A stretch of 64,000 bases of DNA from CATOSP01 sp965197545. GTDB taxonomy: Bacteria; Chloroflexota; Dehalococcoidia; Lucifugimonadales; UBA3495. Under the pieces are notes generated by a model. It was not told the origin of the DNA. It made no database searches and saw only the letters and a program-made list of their open reading frames with translations. Below, piece by piece: positions 1-9,279 of the stretch. How positions within the stretch are numbered: the first letter of the stretch is position 1; each line of letters opens with the position of its first letter. The stretch covers positions 1,116,001-1,180,000 of the forward strand of contig CBDANJ010000007.1 in the NCBI GenBank assembly GCA_965197545.1. The letters are read 5' to 3'. The translations under genes were made by a program, and so were the position numbers.

Positions 1-1
1 T

Positions 2-1627
2 GGATTGGCTGGAGGTCCGATACAGGACATCATGGGGTCCGCTCCCCATTTCGGAGTCCGTCCCATAGGCGTCCGCCATGAACAAGCCGCGACCTTTGCC
101 GCCGCTGCCTACGGGTACGTCCGCAATCAGGTGGGGGTGGCGGTCCTGGCCGCCGGTCCGGCGGTGACCAACGGGGTAACCGGCGCGCACGTGGCCTACG
201 ACAATTGTTTTCCCCTGGTAATCCTCGGTGGCTCCGGTCCCCAGAGGGGGCGGTATACCGGAACTTTCCAGGAGACCGAAAACATACCCATGTATAAGGG
301 GATAACCAAGATGGCGGTGCAGGTGGAAAGCACGGCTAGGATCCCCGAGTATATGGCTATGGCCTTTCGCAGGGCGCGTACCGGGAGACCTGGACCGGTC
401 TACGTGGACTTGCCCTCAGACGTGCTTCAGAACGGCGTCGACGAAGAGAGCGTCCGCTGGCCCTCGAATTACTACACCGAGGCCGCTCCCATGGGCAACC
501 CAGACCAGGTTAAGCGAGCCGCCGAATTGCTCCTGAACGCCGAGCGGCCGATGATGATCGTGGGCAAGGGTGTCCGATGGTCGGAACCCACGGCTGAACT
601 GAGGCAGTTAATCGAGTCCCTGGGGATGCCCTATATAGCCTCTCCCATGGGACGCGGGTACATCCCTGACGATCACCCGCTGAATCTCGGCGCCGCCCGC
701 AGCGCCATCATGGGCAACGCCGACGTGGTCCTGGTCGTTGGCTCCAGGCTCAACTGGATGTTCGGTTTCGGACGTCAATTCCCCGCCGACGCCAAGGTGA
801 TTCACATCGACATAGAAGCCGAAGAGATCGGTTTCAACCGGGCCGTCGAAGTTGGTATCGTCGGCGACTCGAAAGCGGCGCTCCGCCAGATACTAGGCGA
901 GATGGAAGGTAAGACCGCTGGACTGAGGGAACGCGCCGAAGAGGGGCCCTGGTTGTCTTCTCTGCGCGATCGAGTAGGATCCAATGCGGATGCCATTCAG
1001 GAACGCCTAACGTCTGACGCCAAGCCTATTCTGACATACCGGCTGCTGCACGAAGTCAGCCAAGTATTTCCGAGGGAAACCGTCTATTCGGTGGACGGGC
1101 AGACCACCCTTGCGACCGGACGGCAGGTGTTACAGAGCTACACCCCAGCCAGCCGCCTAAACTCGGGCTCAAACGGTTGCATGGGAGTGGGCGTCCCCTT
1201 TGCCGTGGGCGCGAAACTTGCCCGGCCCGACGTGCCGGTGGTCAGCGTCAACGGTGACTGCGCTTTCGGCTTCAATGCAATGGAGATGGAGACCGCGGTC
1301 CGGTACCAGCTCCCCATAGTCTTCATCATCAACAACAACTCGGGGATCGTTGGCGGCAGTCTGGAGGCGAACATGGGCCTCCCAGAGGGCTACGAGGAGC
1401 GTGTCGCCACCTACACTCCCGAAATCCGTTATGACAAGATTCTTGAAGCCTTCGGCGGCCATACGGAACATGTGACCGAGCCTTCTGAGATCAACGCCGC
1501 GCTGCGACGGGCGTATCAGGCGACGCAAGAGGGCAAGGTCGCCTGCGTGAACGTGATCTCGGAACCCTGGGAAGTTGCCCGGTCCGGCGGCAGCCGCGGC
1601 GGCTCATTGATGGGGTACGATCGCTAA
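2..1627 (+). CDS. ThDP-dependent lyase/decarboxylase (2-hydroxyacyl-CoA lyase or oxalyl-CoA decarboxylase-like), 5' partial
   Basis: The reading frame is already open at the window edge (codons from base 2 read GLAGGP), so roughly the first 20-30 residues are missing. The protein has the three-domain layout of acetolactate synthase-type enzymes. The N-terminal pyrimidine-binding domain carries the ThDP-activating Glu in VRHEQAATF. The central domain is Rossmann-like, with VVLVVGSRL. The C-terminal pyrophosphate domain has the metal/ThDP motif NGDCAFGFNAMEMET followed by INNNSGIVGG. The 'NNSGI' end resembles oxalyl-CoA decarboxylase and 2-hydroxyacyl-CoA lyases more than acetolactate synthases, but substrate cannot be fixed from sequence. 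It is followed 40 bp downstream by a dihydroxyphthalate-decarboxylase-like gene and two flavoenzymes, suggesting a catabolic operon rather than amino-acid synthesis. Confidence 0.85.
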   Translation, partial: GLAGGPIQDIMGSAPHFGVRPIGVRHEQAATFAAAAYGYVRNQVGVAVLAAGPAVTNGVTGAHVAYDNCFPLVILGGSGPQRGRYTGTFQETENIPMYKGITKMAVQVESTARIPEYMAMAFRRARTGRPGPVYVDLPSDVLQNGVDEESVRWPSNYYTEAAPMGNPDQVKRAAELLLNAERPMMIVGKGVRWSEPTAELRQLIESLGMPYIASPMGRGYIPDDHPLNLGAARSAIMGNADVVLVVGSRLNWMFGFGRQFPADAKVIHIDIEAEEIGFNRAVEVGIVGDSKAALRQILGEMEGKTAGLRERAEEGPWLSSLRDRVGSNADAIQERLTSDAKPILTYRLLHEVSQVFPRETVYSVDGQTTLATGRQVLQSYTPASRLNSGSNGCMGVGVPFAVGAKLARPDVPVVSVNGDCAFGFNAMEMETAVRYQLPIVFIINNNSGIVGGSLEANMGLPEGYEERVATYTPEIRYDKILEAFGGHTEHVTEPSEINAALRRAYQATQEGKVACVNVISEPWEVARSGGSRGGSLMGYDR

Positions 1628-1667
1628 CACGAACGTTTACAGTAACACGGAATCGGAGGATGCGAAG

Positions 1668-2603
1668 ATGTCAGACTTGGTATTGCGCACGGCTATAGGC
1701 AATTACGGCCATACAATCCCGCTGAAGGACGGTAGCGTGACGTCGGACATGTTCGACATGGAACATATCGAGGTCTCACCGGTGACGAGTATCTTCCGCC
1801 GCATGGTGCGGGGTCTCGAATTCGATGTGGCTGAGATGGCCCTCTCCACATATATGTGCGCCCGCGCTCACGGCAAGGCCTTCACCGGCGTTCCGGTGTT
1901 TTTGACACGGGCCTTCTACCACGCCGGTTTGGTGGTGAACTCGCGGAGCGGGATCAAGACGCCCAAAGACCTGGAAGGCAAGAAAGTGGGGTTGCGCAGC
2001 TATACACTGACCCCCGGCGTATGGACCCGCGGCATACTTAAGACGGAGTACGACGTGGACCTGGACGCGGTGACATGGGTCCTGTCCGGGGACGAGCACG
2101 TGGCGGAGTTTGTCGCGCCGTCTAACGTCGTGTCGTCGGCCAACAGCGACCTGGGCGCCATGCTCCTTTCCGGGGAGATCGACGCGGCCATTGGCGCGGG
2201 CGCGGTGGACTCTCCAGATATCCGGCCTTTGTTCTCTGAACCCGACGCCCTGGACGCGGCGTGGCACAAGAAGACCGGAGTGTATCCCATCAGCCACATG
2301 CTAGTGGTGAAGAACTCCGAGCTAGACTCCAACGATAGCCTGGCCCAGGAACTATTTGAGGTATTCAAGTCCGCCAAGACCCCGTATATGAAAGACCTCA
2401 CTTCCGGAGAGGCCTCCAACCCGGCAGACCAGGCGTTGTTGAAAATGGGCAGTATCGTAGGTGGAGACCCGGTCCCCTACGGGTTCGAGAGTTCCCGAAA
2501 GACCCTGGAGACCTTTATAGGTTTCAATGTGGAACAGGGTGTGATCCCGAGGAAGGTAGAGCCGGAAGAGTTATTCCCCGAGGACACTCTGTCTCTGGCC
2601 TGA
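1668..2603 (+). CDS. 4,5-dihydroxyphthalate decarboxylase-like / NMT1-type ligand-binding fold protein
   Basis: 311 aa. The start ATG has a clear GGAGG about 8 bases upstream. There is no signal peptide, so this is unlikely to be a secreted transporter subunit. The fold is the periplasmic-binding-protein type: an N-terminal strand pattern (LRTAIGNYGHT), then KTPKDLEGKKVGLRSY, which is typical of NMT1/SsuA-like proteins and of the cytoplasmic 4,5-dihydroxyphthalate decarboxylase family, and a second lobe with SGEIDAAIGAG. Proteins of this shape next to flavin monooxygenases are usually annotated as dihydroxyphthalate decarboxylase homologues. True decarboxylase activity is inference; it could instead be an orphan ligand-binding protein. 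It belongs with the genes on either side, all on the plus strand. Confidence 0.75.
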   Translation: MSDLVLRTAIGNYGHTIPLKDGSVTSDMFDMEHIEVSPVTSIFRRMVRGLEFDVAEMALSTYMCARAHGKAFTGVPVFLTRAFYHAGLVVNSRSGIKTPKDLEGKKVGLRSYTLTPGVWTRGILKTEYDVDLDAVTWVLSGDEHVAEFVAPSNVVSSANSDLGAMLLSGEIDAAIGAGAVDSPDIRPLFSEPDALDAAWHKKTGVYPISHMLVVKNSELDSNDSLAQELFEVFKSAKTPYMKDLTSGEASNPADQALLKMGSIVGGDPVPYGFESSRKTLETFIGFNVEQGVIPRKVEPEELFPEDTLSLA

Positions 2604-2795
2604 TCGTACAGAGCGGGACTCAACCACGGCGGGCGCACGAATCCGGTTAATGCGCTACCGCTTGCCCGTAAGCAATTCCGCTCATCCGGGTGCCCGGGAA
2701 GGGCCGCCAGTCCAACATATAAGGGTGGGGACGCTCAAATACCTCTCCGTTGAGAAGACCATAACTCGCGGATAGGACGCACCTACGGAGGCGGC

Positions 2796-3713
2796 ATGGC
2801 GCAGTATTCGTTCCGGATTCCCAACGCGGACTACCTGGGATTTCCAGCGACCCCGCAAGCGATTGTGGACACGGCGTGGAAGGCCGAAGAACTTGGTTTC
2901 GACGCCCTGTTTGTCAACGACCATGTGATAGTTGACGACTCCCCACGCAGCGCGCTTTGGCGCAACGTCTACGACCCATTGATGGTCCTCTCTTACGTTG
3001 CGGCGCGGACCTCCACTGTGAAACTTGGGACCTCGGTCCTCATCATGCCCTATCGCAATCCCGTCGTCACCGCGAAAATGGTGGCGACCCTGGACCAGAT
3101 GTCCGGTGGCCGCGCTATCGCAGGGGTGGGATCGGGCTGGAACGAGGCCGAATACGCCGCGTTGGGCGTATCCCACGGGGAGCGCGGGGCGCGTACCAAC
3201 GAATACCTGCGGCTGTGGAAGGCGTGTTGGGAGCCCGGCGCCACCTCCTTTCACGGCCGGTTCTTCTGGTTCGACAATATGCATGTCTACCCCAAGCCTC
3301 TCCAGCAACCCCATCCGCCGATCTGGATCGGGGGGTCCAGCCAGGCCTCGTTGCGGCGAGCGGCCCGGTTCGCCGAGGTATGGCAGCCGACGCCGACTCC
3401 GCTGGCGGATTTGAAATCCAACATGGCTTACTTGCGGGACGTATGCGCCGAGGTAGAGCGGAAAGACGTGCCGCGGACGCGGATGAGCTTTCGGGTCAAC
3501 TTCAGCCACATCACCGGAAGTTCGAGTTCGGCTGGGGATAGGCCAACCGGCCAAGGGATCCCAGAACAGGTGGCCTCTGACATGAAGCGGTACCGGCAAG
3601 AGGCTGGCCTCGAAGAGTTCCAGATCAACTTCAACGGTTGCGGCAGCCTGCAGCAACTTCTGGATTCGATGGATGTGTTGGTGGAGGAAGTAATCCCCAG
3701 GGTGGATGATTAG
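2796..3713 (+). CDS. LLM-class flavin-dependent oxidoreductase (luciferase-like)
   Basis: 305 aa, the usual length for a bacterial luciferase-like (beta/alpha)8 barrel using FMN or F420. Visible family marks are AEELGFDALFVNDH near the N-terminus, TVKLGTSVLIMPYRNPVVTA, the GGRAIAGVGSGWNEAEY flavin-site segment around residues 103-120, and QQPHPPIWIGGSS. The start ATG follows GGAGGCGGC. It lies 9 bp upstream of an acyl-CoA-dehydrogenase-like gene and after the decarboxylase-like gene, so it probably oxygenates or reduces the same substrate class. Whether the cofactor is FMN or F420 cannot be told here. A related LLM gene occurs at 51528. Confidence 0.88.
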   Translation: MAQYSFRIPNADYLGFPATPQAIVDTAWKAEELGFDALFVNDHVIVDDSPRSALWRNVYDPLMVLSYVAARTSTVKLGTSVLIMPYRNPVVTAKMVATLDQMSGGRAIAGVGSGWNEAEYAALGVSHGERGARTNEYLRLWKACWEPGATSFHGRFFWFDNMHVYPKPLQQPHPPIWIGGSSQASLRRAARFAEVWQPTPTPLADLKSNMAYLRDVCAEVERKDVPRTRMSFRVNFSHITGSSSSAGDRPTGQGIPEQVASDMKRYRQEAGLEEFQINFNGCGSLQQLLDSMDVLVEEVIPRVDD

Positions 3714-3722
3714 AGGTTCGTA

Positions 3723-4898
3723 TTGAGAGGTTTCCCAACGGACCGAGAAGAGAAACTCCGGGTCCTCATGGATGCGGTGGAAAGCGTCCGAGACGTTCTG
3801 GAAGCGGGAGCCCAAGAAGCCGAAGAGAACGCGACGCTCCCTCAGGCCTCTGTGGACGCCCTTTACGAGTCCGGTCTGTTGCGTCTGAAGCTCCCTCATG
3901 TCTTGGGAGGCGCGGAAGCCGACGTTGTAACCCAGCTCGATGTGCTGGAGGCTGTGAGCCGGATCGAACCCTCTGCCGGTTGGTGCTTGATGATTGGCGC
4001 GGCGAGCCTCGGCGGACTTGGCGCATTTCTTCCGGACGACGCCATCGAAGAGGTCTTCGTTGGTGGCGAGCCTCCCAGGACCGCCGGCGTTGCCGCTCCC
4101 CTGGGAAAGGCTGTGACCGTATCAGGTGGTTACGAGATTAACGGGCGTTGGCCATTCGGCAGCGGTATCCGACATTCCCAATGGGTCTCGGCTGGGGCTC
4201 GTGTAGTGTCAGACAAGCCGGGTTATGCTCGACAACTGCGAATCGTCATGCCCACATCCAAGGTGATGATCCATGACAACTGGCAGGTCATGGGGTTACG
4301 GGGCACCGGAAGCTGCGACTTCTCCGCCCAGAACCTGTTCGTACCCGATAATTTCGCCTGGGACGCGGCATCGACTGAACCGAAACGAGGCGGACCGCTG
4401 TACCTGTTGGGCAGACCTGGGTTCGTTACCAACGAGCATTCCGCGTTTGCGCTAGGCGTGGGGCGAAGGGCTTTAGACGCCGTGACAGAGGTCGCCACCG
4501 CAAAGACCCGCGGCTACAACTCGCCAAACTTGCTGGCCGACCGGTCGGCGTTTCAAGGAGCGCTCGGCGAAAGTGACCTTCGGCTCCGGGCGGCCAGAGC
4601 CTTAAACATCGAAATCCTGGAAGAAGCCTGGCAGTCGGTATGCAACGGCAAGACACCGGAGCCGTGGTTGCAAGCCCAAATGCGAAGCTGCGCGACCTAC
4701 ACCACGGAAGTCGCGGCAGACGTGGTCTCGCAAGCATTCCGGTTCGGTGGTGGTTCGGCCCTGTTCACGTCAAGCGTGCTACAGCAATGCCTCCGAGACA
4801 TCAACGCCGCAGCCCAGCACCAGATGGTCAGCGACACCGCCTACGAAAATCACGGCCAATTCCTGCTGGGACTTCCCGACGCCAGACCGATGGAGTAG
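3723..4898 (+). CDS. Acyl-CoA dehydrogenase-like flavoenzyme (group D monooxygenase/HpaB-like side of the family)
   Basis: 391 aa. A TTG start at 3723 preceded by AGAGG is chosen because it keeps the first helix (LRVLMDAVESVRDVLEAGAQ) expected at the N-terminus; the next ATG is at 3768. The helical N-domain includes ENATLPQASVDALYESGLLRLKLPHVLGG. The beta-domain follows (RWPFGSGIRHSQWV and VMGLRGTGSCDF). The C-terminal helical domain ends with FRFGGGSALF and QHQMVSDTAYENHG. The FGSG/RGTGS pattern and the lack of an obvious catalytic Glu base fit flavin-dependent hydroxylases of the acyl-CoA dehydrogenase superfamily better than true beta-oxidation enzymes. It is the last gene of the plus-strand catabolic run. 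Confidence 0.8.
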   Translation: MRGFPTDREEKLRVLMDAVESVRDVLEAGAQEAEENATLPQASVDALYESGLLRLKLPHVLGGAEADVVTQLDVLEAVSRIEPSAGWCLMIGAASLGGLGAFLPDDAIEEVFVGGEPPRTAGVAAPLGKAVTVSGGYEINGRWPFGSGIRHSQWVSAGARVVSDKPGYARQLRIVMPTSKVMIHDNWQVMGLRGTGSCDFSAQNLFVPDNFAWDAASTEPKRGGPLYLLGRPGFVTNEHSAFALGVGRRALDAVTEVATAKTRGYNSPNLLADRSAFQGALGESDLRLRAARALNIEILEEAWQSVCNGKTPEPWLQAQMRSCATYTTEVAADVVSQAFRFGGGSALFTSSVLQQCLRDINAAAQHQMVSDTAYENHGQFLLGLPDARPME

Positions 4899-5015
4899 GG
4901 GGGTGACCCCCTCAGTTCTGCCGTCTGCACCCAAGCCAGGCAGCTCGGGCGCACTATGGAAGCAACGAAATCTGCTGACAGTTCGTAGTTATCCTAAGTC
5001 CGCCGATCTGATAGG

Positions 5016-5737
5016 ATGGTCTGCATGGGGATAGAACAGAGCCAATTACAAGAATTACAAGGTGAAGCTCTCCGCCTACGTGGTTCGCCGTCTCTGAGCC
5101 GTCCGTTGTTCGTAGAATTTGCAGGCACTCCGAAGAGCGGAAAGAGCACCTGTATTGATACCGTTAACCATTTCTTCCGACGGCTGGGATACACAGTGCT
5201 GGCCCCTACGGAGGGGGCTTCAAAACGAACGCCGTATTATCTCAAGGATAATCTCGTTTCATACAACGCTTGGTCTGCAACTTACGCCTTGACCCACATT
5301 TTGGAGGGCAGGTACGGAACGGACCAATATCAGTTGGTGATTATGGACCGGGGTCTATTCGACGCATTAGCTTGGTTTGAGCTTCTAAAGGCGAGGACCC
5401 AAGTTACTGAGCAAGAGTGTGCCACGATTCAGGACTTTTTGCTGATCGACCACTGGAGGGCGCTCGTTGACATTGTTTTTTGTTCGAGACCGATCCCGCC
5501 ACGTCACTCTCACGTGAGAATAGGGACAAACTGATTGAGGAACCGGGCCAAACGATGAACCCCGATTTTCTGGAAGAACTGAACGAAGCCTATCGGTCCG
5601 CTCGAGCAAAACACTCGACGCGGTTCAAACGATTCCATGTCGTAAACACCAGTGAGGATCAGCAGACGACGCCGCAGTCAACGGCGTTTGATGTTGCGAA
5701 GAAGATAATCGAGCAGATGCAGAAGGGAGTAGAGTAA
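5016..5737 (+). CDS. P-loop nucleotide/deoxynucleoside kinase-like protein, apparent -1 frameshift
   Basis: Two overlapping frames make one protein of about 240 aa. The first (from 5016; ATG at 5025 is an alternative) has a Walker A motif, GTPKSGKST, at residues 37-45, then a kinase-type VIMDRGLFDALAW segment near residue 110. It runs out of phase at 5476-5481, a run of six T. Continuing from that run in the -1 frame gives FETDPATSLSRE and a helical C-terminus up to the TAA at 5737, which is what thymidylate-kinase-like folds show after the DIVF strand. The break may be a sequencing indel, a real mutation, or -1 slippage on the T run. The gene is 5 bp upstream of a NUDIX-like gene. By eye both are more AT-rich than their neighbours, hinting at transfer. 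Function unknown. Confidence 0.65.
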
Positions 5738-5742
5738 TCACG

Positions 5743-6381
5743 ATGGGAACTAACCGAGTTCTCGTATTCCCACGGGAAATTTTCCATGATGCCTTCTCGC
5801 TCCTGCCCTGGGACTCGATTCAGGAAGAGATTGAGGAAATTGAAAAGGCTTTCGCGTGGCTGGAAAGGCCGGACGCTGAACGCTCGACCGATCTGGTTCA
5901 AGCAATCCCATGCGCTTTCATCCGGGATCATGACGGAAAATGCTGCGTTCTGAGGCGTGTACAAAACGCCCGGGATGATCTCAACGAGAAGCTGAGTCTG
6001 ATTGTCGGCGGGCATGTTGATGAGTTGCCCTATCATCCGACGTTTAAGACCGCCATGTCTGTCACTTTGGAGCGGGAACTTGAAGAAGAGGTTGGCATAA
6101 TTCCTGTTGAGCCGTCTCACCCTGTAGGTGTAATTATTGACAACTCCTCAGTCGAGGCTTCACGGCATGTGGCGTTTCTCCATGAGACAACAGCCGAGAG
6201 AGTCTCGACCAAGGCAAAGGAAGAATTCAAGATTCGATCGAGCCTTACCGGGGAGTTTATGGCCGCTTCCGAACTTGCATGGAAGCGTGATGATTTCGAT
6301 CCTTGGTCGAAGCTATTGATCGAGGAGCACATTTGCCCTGGTGATGTCCGACCGAAGCCGCGACAATTCTCTTTTCTATAG
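5743..6381 (+). CDS. NUDIX-like hydrolase
   Basis: 212 aa. Residues about 50-130 read AIPCAFIRDHDGKCCVLRR, then LIVGGHVD, then a helix ending RELEEEVGI, which matches the end of the Nudix box (REUxEExGU). The spacing between the Gly and this helix is longer than in the standard 23-residue box, a layout seen in phosphoesterase-like Nudix proteins. A C-terminal segment (SSLTGEFMAASEL) probably completes the fold. The first 45 residues are an acidic helix-rich extension. It starts 5 bp after the kinase-like gene, so the two are presumably one transcript and may act on the same nucleotide or nucleotide-linked substrate. The substrate is unknown. Confidence 0.75.
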   Translation: MGTNRVLVFPREIFHDAFSLLPWDSIQEEIEEIEKAFAWLERPDAERSTDLVQAIPCAFIRDHDGKCCVLRRVQNARDDLNEKLSLIVGGHVDELPYHPTFKTAMSVTLERELEEEVGIIPVEPSHPVGVIIDNSSVEASRHVAFLHETTAERVSTKAKEEFKIRSSLTGEFMAASELAWKRDDFDPWSKLLIEEHICPGDVRPKPRQFSFL

Positions 6382-6428
6382 TGTATCTGGCCCTCATCCC
6401 GGAATAGGTTTTTCCGAAACCGCCTCCC

Positions 6429-9071
6429 TTAGACGTTGGCCCCGCAGCAGCGCTTGTATTTCCTGCCGCTGCCGCAGGGACAGGGGGAGTTGCGGCCAAT
6501 CTTGGCTGCGCCTGACGGGGAGCCGTTTCTGCGCGCGCCTGCAACGGCCTGCATCGGGCTGGTCTGCTCATTGCCCTGGCTGTGTTGTCTCCGGCCTCCC
6601 CCGGCCGGCGGCCCCAGGGAAACGTGGAAAAGGGTGTGGACCACGTCGTATTGCATCCGCTGTTGTAGCTCCTGAAACAGCTTCTGACCCTCGCCGCGGT
6701 ACATCACCAGGGGGTCGCGCTGGCCGTACGCGTGGAGGCCGATTCCTGTCCGCAAGTTTTCCATGGCAGTCAGGTGACTTACCCAGTGGGTGTCGATGGC
6801 CCGGAGCAGCAGCAATCGGCTGAGAAGATTCAAGCCCTCCTCGCCCACCTCGAATTCCCGCCGCTCGTAGGCGCGTTCGGCGTACTCGGAGAGGATGCGC
6901 CGAACCTCGTCCTGACCGAGACGGTTTACCTGGTCCTCGGTGGCGAGTTCCGGAGGCAGGGGGCAGACCATTTCCAGGTCGTCGAGCAGACCGGGCACGG
7001 TCCAATCGTCGGAGTGACGGCCGGGAAGGTTCTTTCGCGCCAACTCTTCGAACTCCTGGCGAAGCATCTCCAGCACCTTGGTTCTCAGGCCGGCGCCTTC
7101 CAAGATTTCGCCCCGGTTTTGGTAGATGATCTTGCGTTGGTTGTTGAGCACGTCATCGAAATTCAGAAGGTGCTTGCGTATGTCAAAGTGGTGGCTTTCG
7201 ACCTTCACTTGGGAACCGGAGATAGACTTGGTCACCAACCGGTTTTCGATGGGAACGTCCTCTTCCAGTCCGCTCCAGCTCATTACGGACTTGATCTTCT
7301 CACCGCCGAAGCGCTGCATCAGCTCGTCTTCGAGGGATACGAAGAACTGGGAGCTTCCGGGGTCTCCCTGCCTGCCAGCCCTTCCCCTTAACTGATTGTC
7401 GATTCGGCGGGCATCGTGGTGTTCGGTGCCCAAGACGTGTAGTCCGCCCATCCGGATGACCTGGTCGTGTTCGGCCCTCCAGTCGGAGCGGTCGGTGTCG
7501 GACCCGCCAAGTACGATGTCGGTGCCCCGGCCGGCCATGTTGGTGGATACGGTCACCGCGCCCAGGCGTCCTGCCTGGGAGATGATGCCGGCCTCGTGCT
7601 CGTGGTTCTTGGCGTTTAGCACCTGATGGGGGACGCCGCGCTTCTTCAACCGGTCGCTCAGAGCCTCTGAGGCCTCGATGGAGGTGGTGCCCACCAGCAC
7701 CGGTTGTCCTTTCTCGTGAAGACTGGCGATTTCCTCGGCAACGTTGCGCCACTTGGACTCTTCGGTCTGGAACACCAGGTCCGGGGCTTCCTCCCTGACC
7801 ATCGGGACGTTGGTGGGTATGACGGTTACGTCCAGGTTGTAAATCTTGAGAAATTCATCGGCTTCTGTTTCGGCGGTTCCGGTCATCCCAGCGAGCTTGT
7901 TGTACATGCGGAAGTAGTTCTGCAGGGTGATGGTTGCGTAGGTGACACTTTCCCGCTGGACCTTCAGCCCTTCCTTTGCTTCCACCGCTTGATGGAGGCC
8001 GTCCGACCACCGTCTGCCGAACTGGAGGCGGCCAGTGAACTCGTCTACGATGACCACTTCACCCTCTCGCACTACGTAGTCCTTGTCCCTGACCTTCATG
8101 ACGTGGGCGTTCAGGGCGTTTTCGATGTAGTGGACGAGATGGAAGTTGTCGGGATCGTAGAGGTTGCCCACCTTGGTCCAACGCTCCATCTTGGAGATGC
8201 CCTCCTGGGTCAAGGAGATGGCGCGGGTGCGGTCATCTATCGTGTAGTCTTCCTCCTGTTGCAAGCGCGGGGCAAGTTTGGCAAAGTCGGAATACAGTTG
8301 GACTGGGTCGGCTGCCGGACCGCTGATAATGAGCGGTGTGCGAGCCTCATCGATTAGGATGTTGTCCACCTCGTCGACGATGGCGAAGTTCAGTCCGCGT
8401 TGTACCCGCTCGCCGGCGTCAATGGCCATGTTGTCGCGCAGGTAGTCGAAACCGAACTCGTTGTTCGTGCCGTAGGTGATGTCGGCGCGGTATGCCTCGG
8501 AACGGCTAACGGCACGCAAGAAACTGGGTGTGTCCGCACCGCCGCGCTTACCGGATGTTGACGGGTCTTGCTCGGGGTCATACACGTAGGCCGCGTCGTG
8601 CTGCAGGCAGCCGACGGATAGGCCCAGGCCGTGGTATATGGGGCCCATCCAAACCGGGTCGCGGCGGGCCAGGTAATCGTTGACTGTGATTACATGGACG
8701 CCATTTCCGGTCAGGGCGTTGAGGTAGACGGGGAGGGTTGCCACCAACGTTTTGCCTTCACCCGTCTTCATCTCGGCTATCTGCCCACGATGAAGCACCA
8801 CGCCGCCGATTAGCTGGACGTCGTAGTGGCGCTGGCCCAGAGCGCGGCGGGCCGCCTCGCGCACCACGGCGAAGGCTTCCGGGAGCAAGTCGTCCAGGGA
8901 CTCTCGACCGGCGAGGCGCTGCCTGAACTCATCGGTCTTGGCCCTTAGCTGCTGGTCTGAGAGGGATTGGACGGTGGGTTCCAGGGTGTTGATTTTGTGG
9001 GAGACAGGGCGGACTCGCTTGACCGCCTTTTCGTTGGTCTCGGTGACTAGCTTTAGTAATGCGGATACCAT
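6429..9071 (-). CDS. secA: Preprotein translocase ATPase SecA
   Basis: 880 aa, normal SecA length. Drives export of unfolded preproteins through SecYEG. The Walker A MKTGEGKTLV is at residues 101-110, the DEAD-type motif DEVDNILIDEARTPLI lies near 220, the helicase motif TNMAGRGTDIVLGG is mid-protein, and QLRGRAGRQGDPGSSQFF is present. The extreme C-terminus carries the zinc-binding SEC-C motif CPCGSGRKYKRCCG used for SecB/ribosome contact. The start ATG has AAGGTGG upstream on the minus strand. It is separated from pyrD by about 210 bp, which presumably holds its promoter. Confidence 0.98.
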   Translation of the reverse strand: MVSALLKLVTETNEKAVKRVRPVSHKINTLEPTVQSLSDQQLRAKTDEFRQRLAGRESLDDLLPEAFAVVREAARRALGQRHYDVQLIGGVVLHRGQIAEMKTGEGKTLVATLPVYLNALTGNGVHVITVNDYLARRDPVWMGPIYHGLGLSVGCLQHDAAYVYDPEQDPSTSGKRGGADTPSFLRAVSRSEAYRADITYGTNNEFGFDYLRDNMAIDAGERVQRGLNFAIVDEVDNILIDEARTPLIISGPAADPVQLYSDFAKLAPRLQQEEDYTIDDRTRAISLTQEGISKMERWTKVGNLYDPDNFHLVHYIENALNAHVMKVRDKDYVVREGEVVIVDEFTGRLQFGRRWSDGLHQAVEAKEGLKVQRESVTYATITLQNYFRMYNKLAGMTGTAETEADEFLKIYNLDVTVIPTNVPMVREEAPDLVFQTEESKWRNVAEEIASLHEKGQPVLVGTTSIEASEALSDRLKKRGVPHQVLNAKNHEHEAGIISQAGRLGAVTVSTNMAGRGTDIVLGGSDTDRSDWRAEHDQVIRMGGLHVLGTEHHDARRIDNQLRGRAGRQGDPGSSQFFVSLEDELMQRFGGEKIKSVMSWSGLEEDVPIENRLVTKSISGSQVKVESHHFDIRKHLLNFDDVLNNQRKIIYQNRGEILEGAGLRTKVLEMLRQEFEELARKNLPGRHSDDWTVPGLLDDLEMVCPLPPELATEDQVNRLGQDEVRRILSEYAERAYERREFEVGEEGLNLLSRLLLLRAIDTHWVSHLTAMENLRTGIGLHAYGQRDPLVMYRGEGQKLFQELQQRMQYDVVHTLFHVSLGPPAGGGRRQHSQGNEQTSPMQAVAGARRNGSPSGAAKIGRNSPCPCGSGRKYKRCCGANV

Positions 9072-9279
9072 GGCATTACCACCTTAACTGTTAGTGTCCC
9101 GACCCATTATTGGGGGGACTGTTGTTTAACATAACGCGAGGGCCAGAACGACAGTCGGCCCCCTAGTATTTCTGTTTCTAACTACATTTTAACCAATGGG
9201 GTTGAGGGTTGCACGCGCTTGACCCAGGTTGGCGGGGCATTCCTCCGAGGCTCCGGCACAAAAGGATCAAGCCGAGGGG

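Noticed and set aside
2682..3899. 405-codon minus-strand open frame
   Set aside because: It is antisense to the LLM gene and the start of the next gene, both with clear family motifs, and its translation is Arg/Gly/Pro-rich without any recognisable domain; long antisense frames are expected at this base composition.
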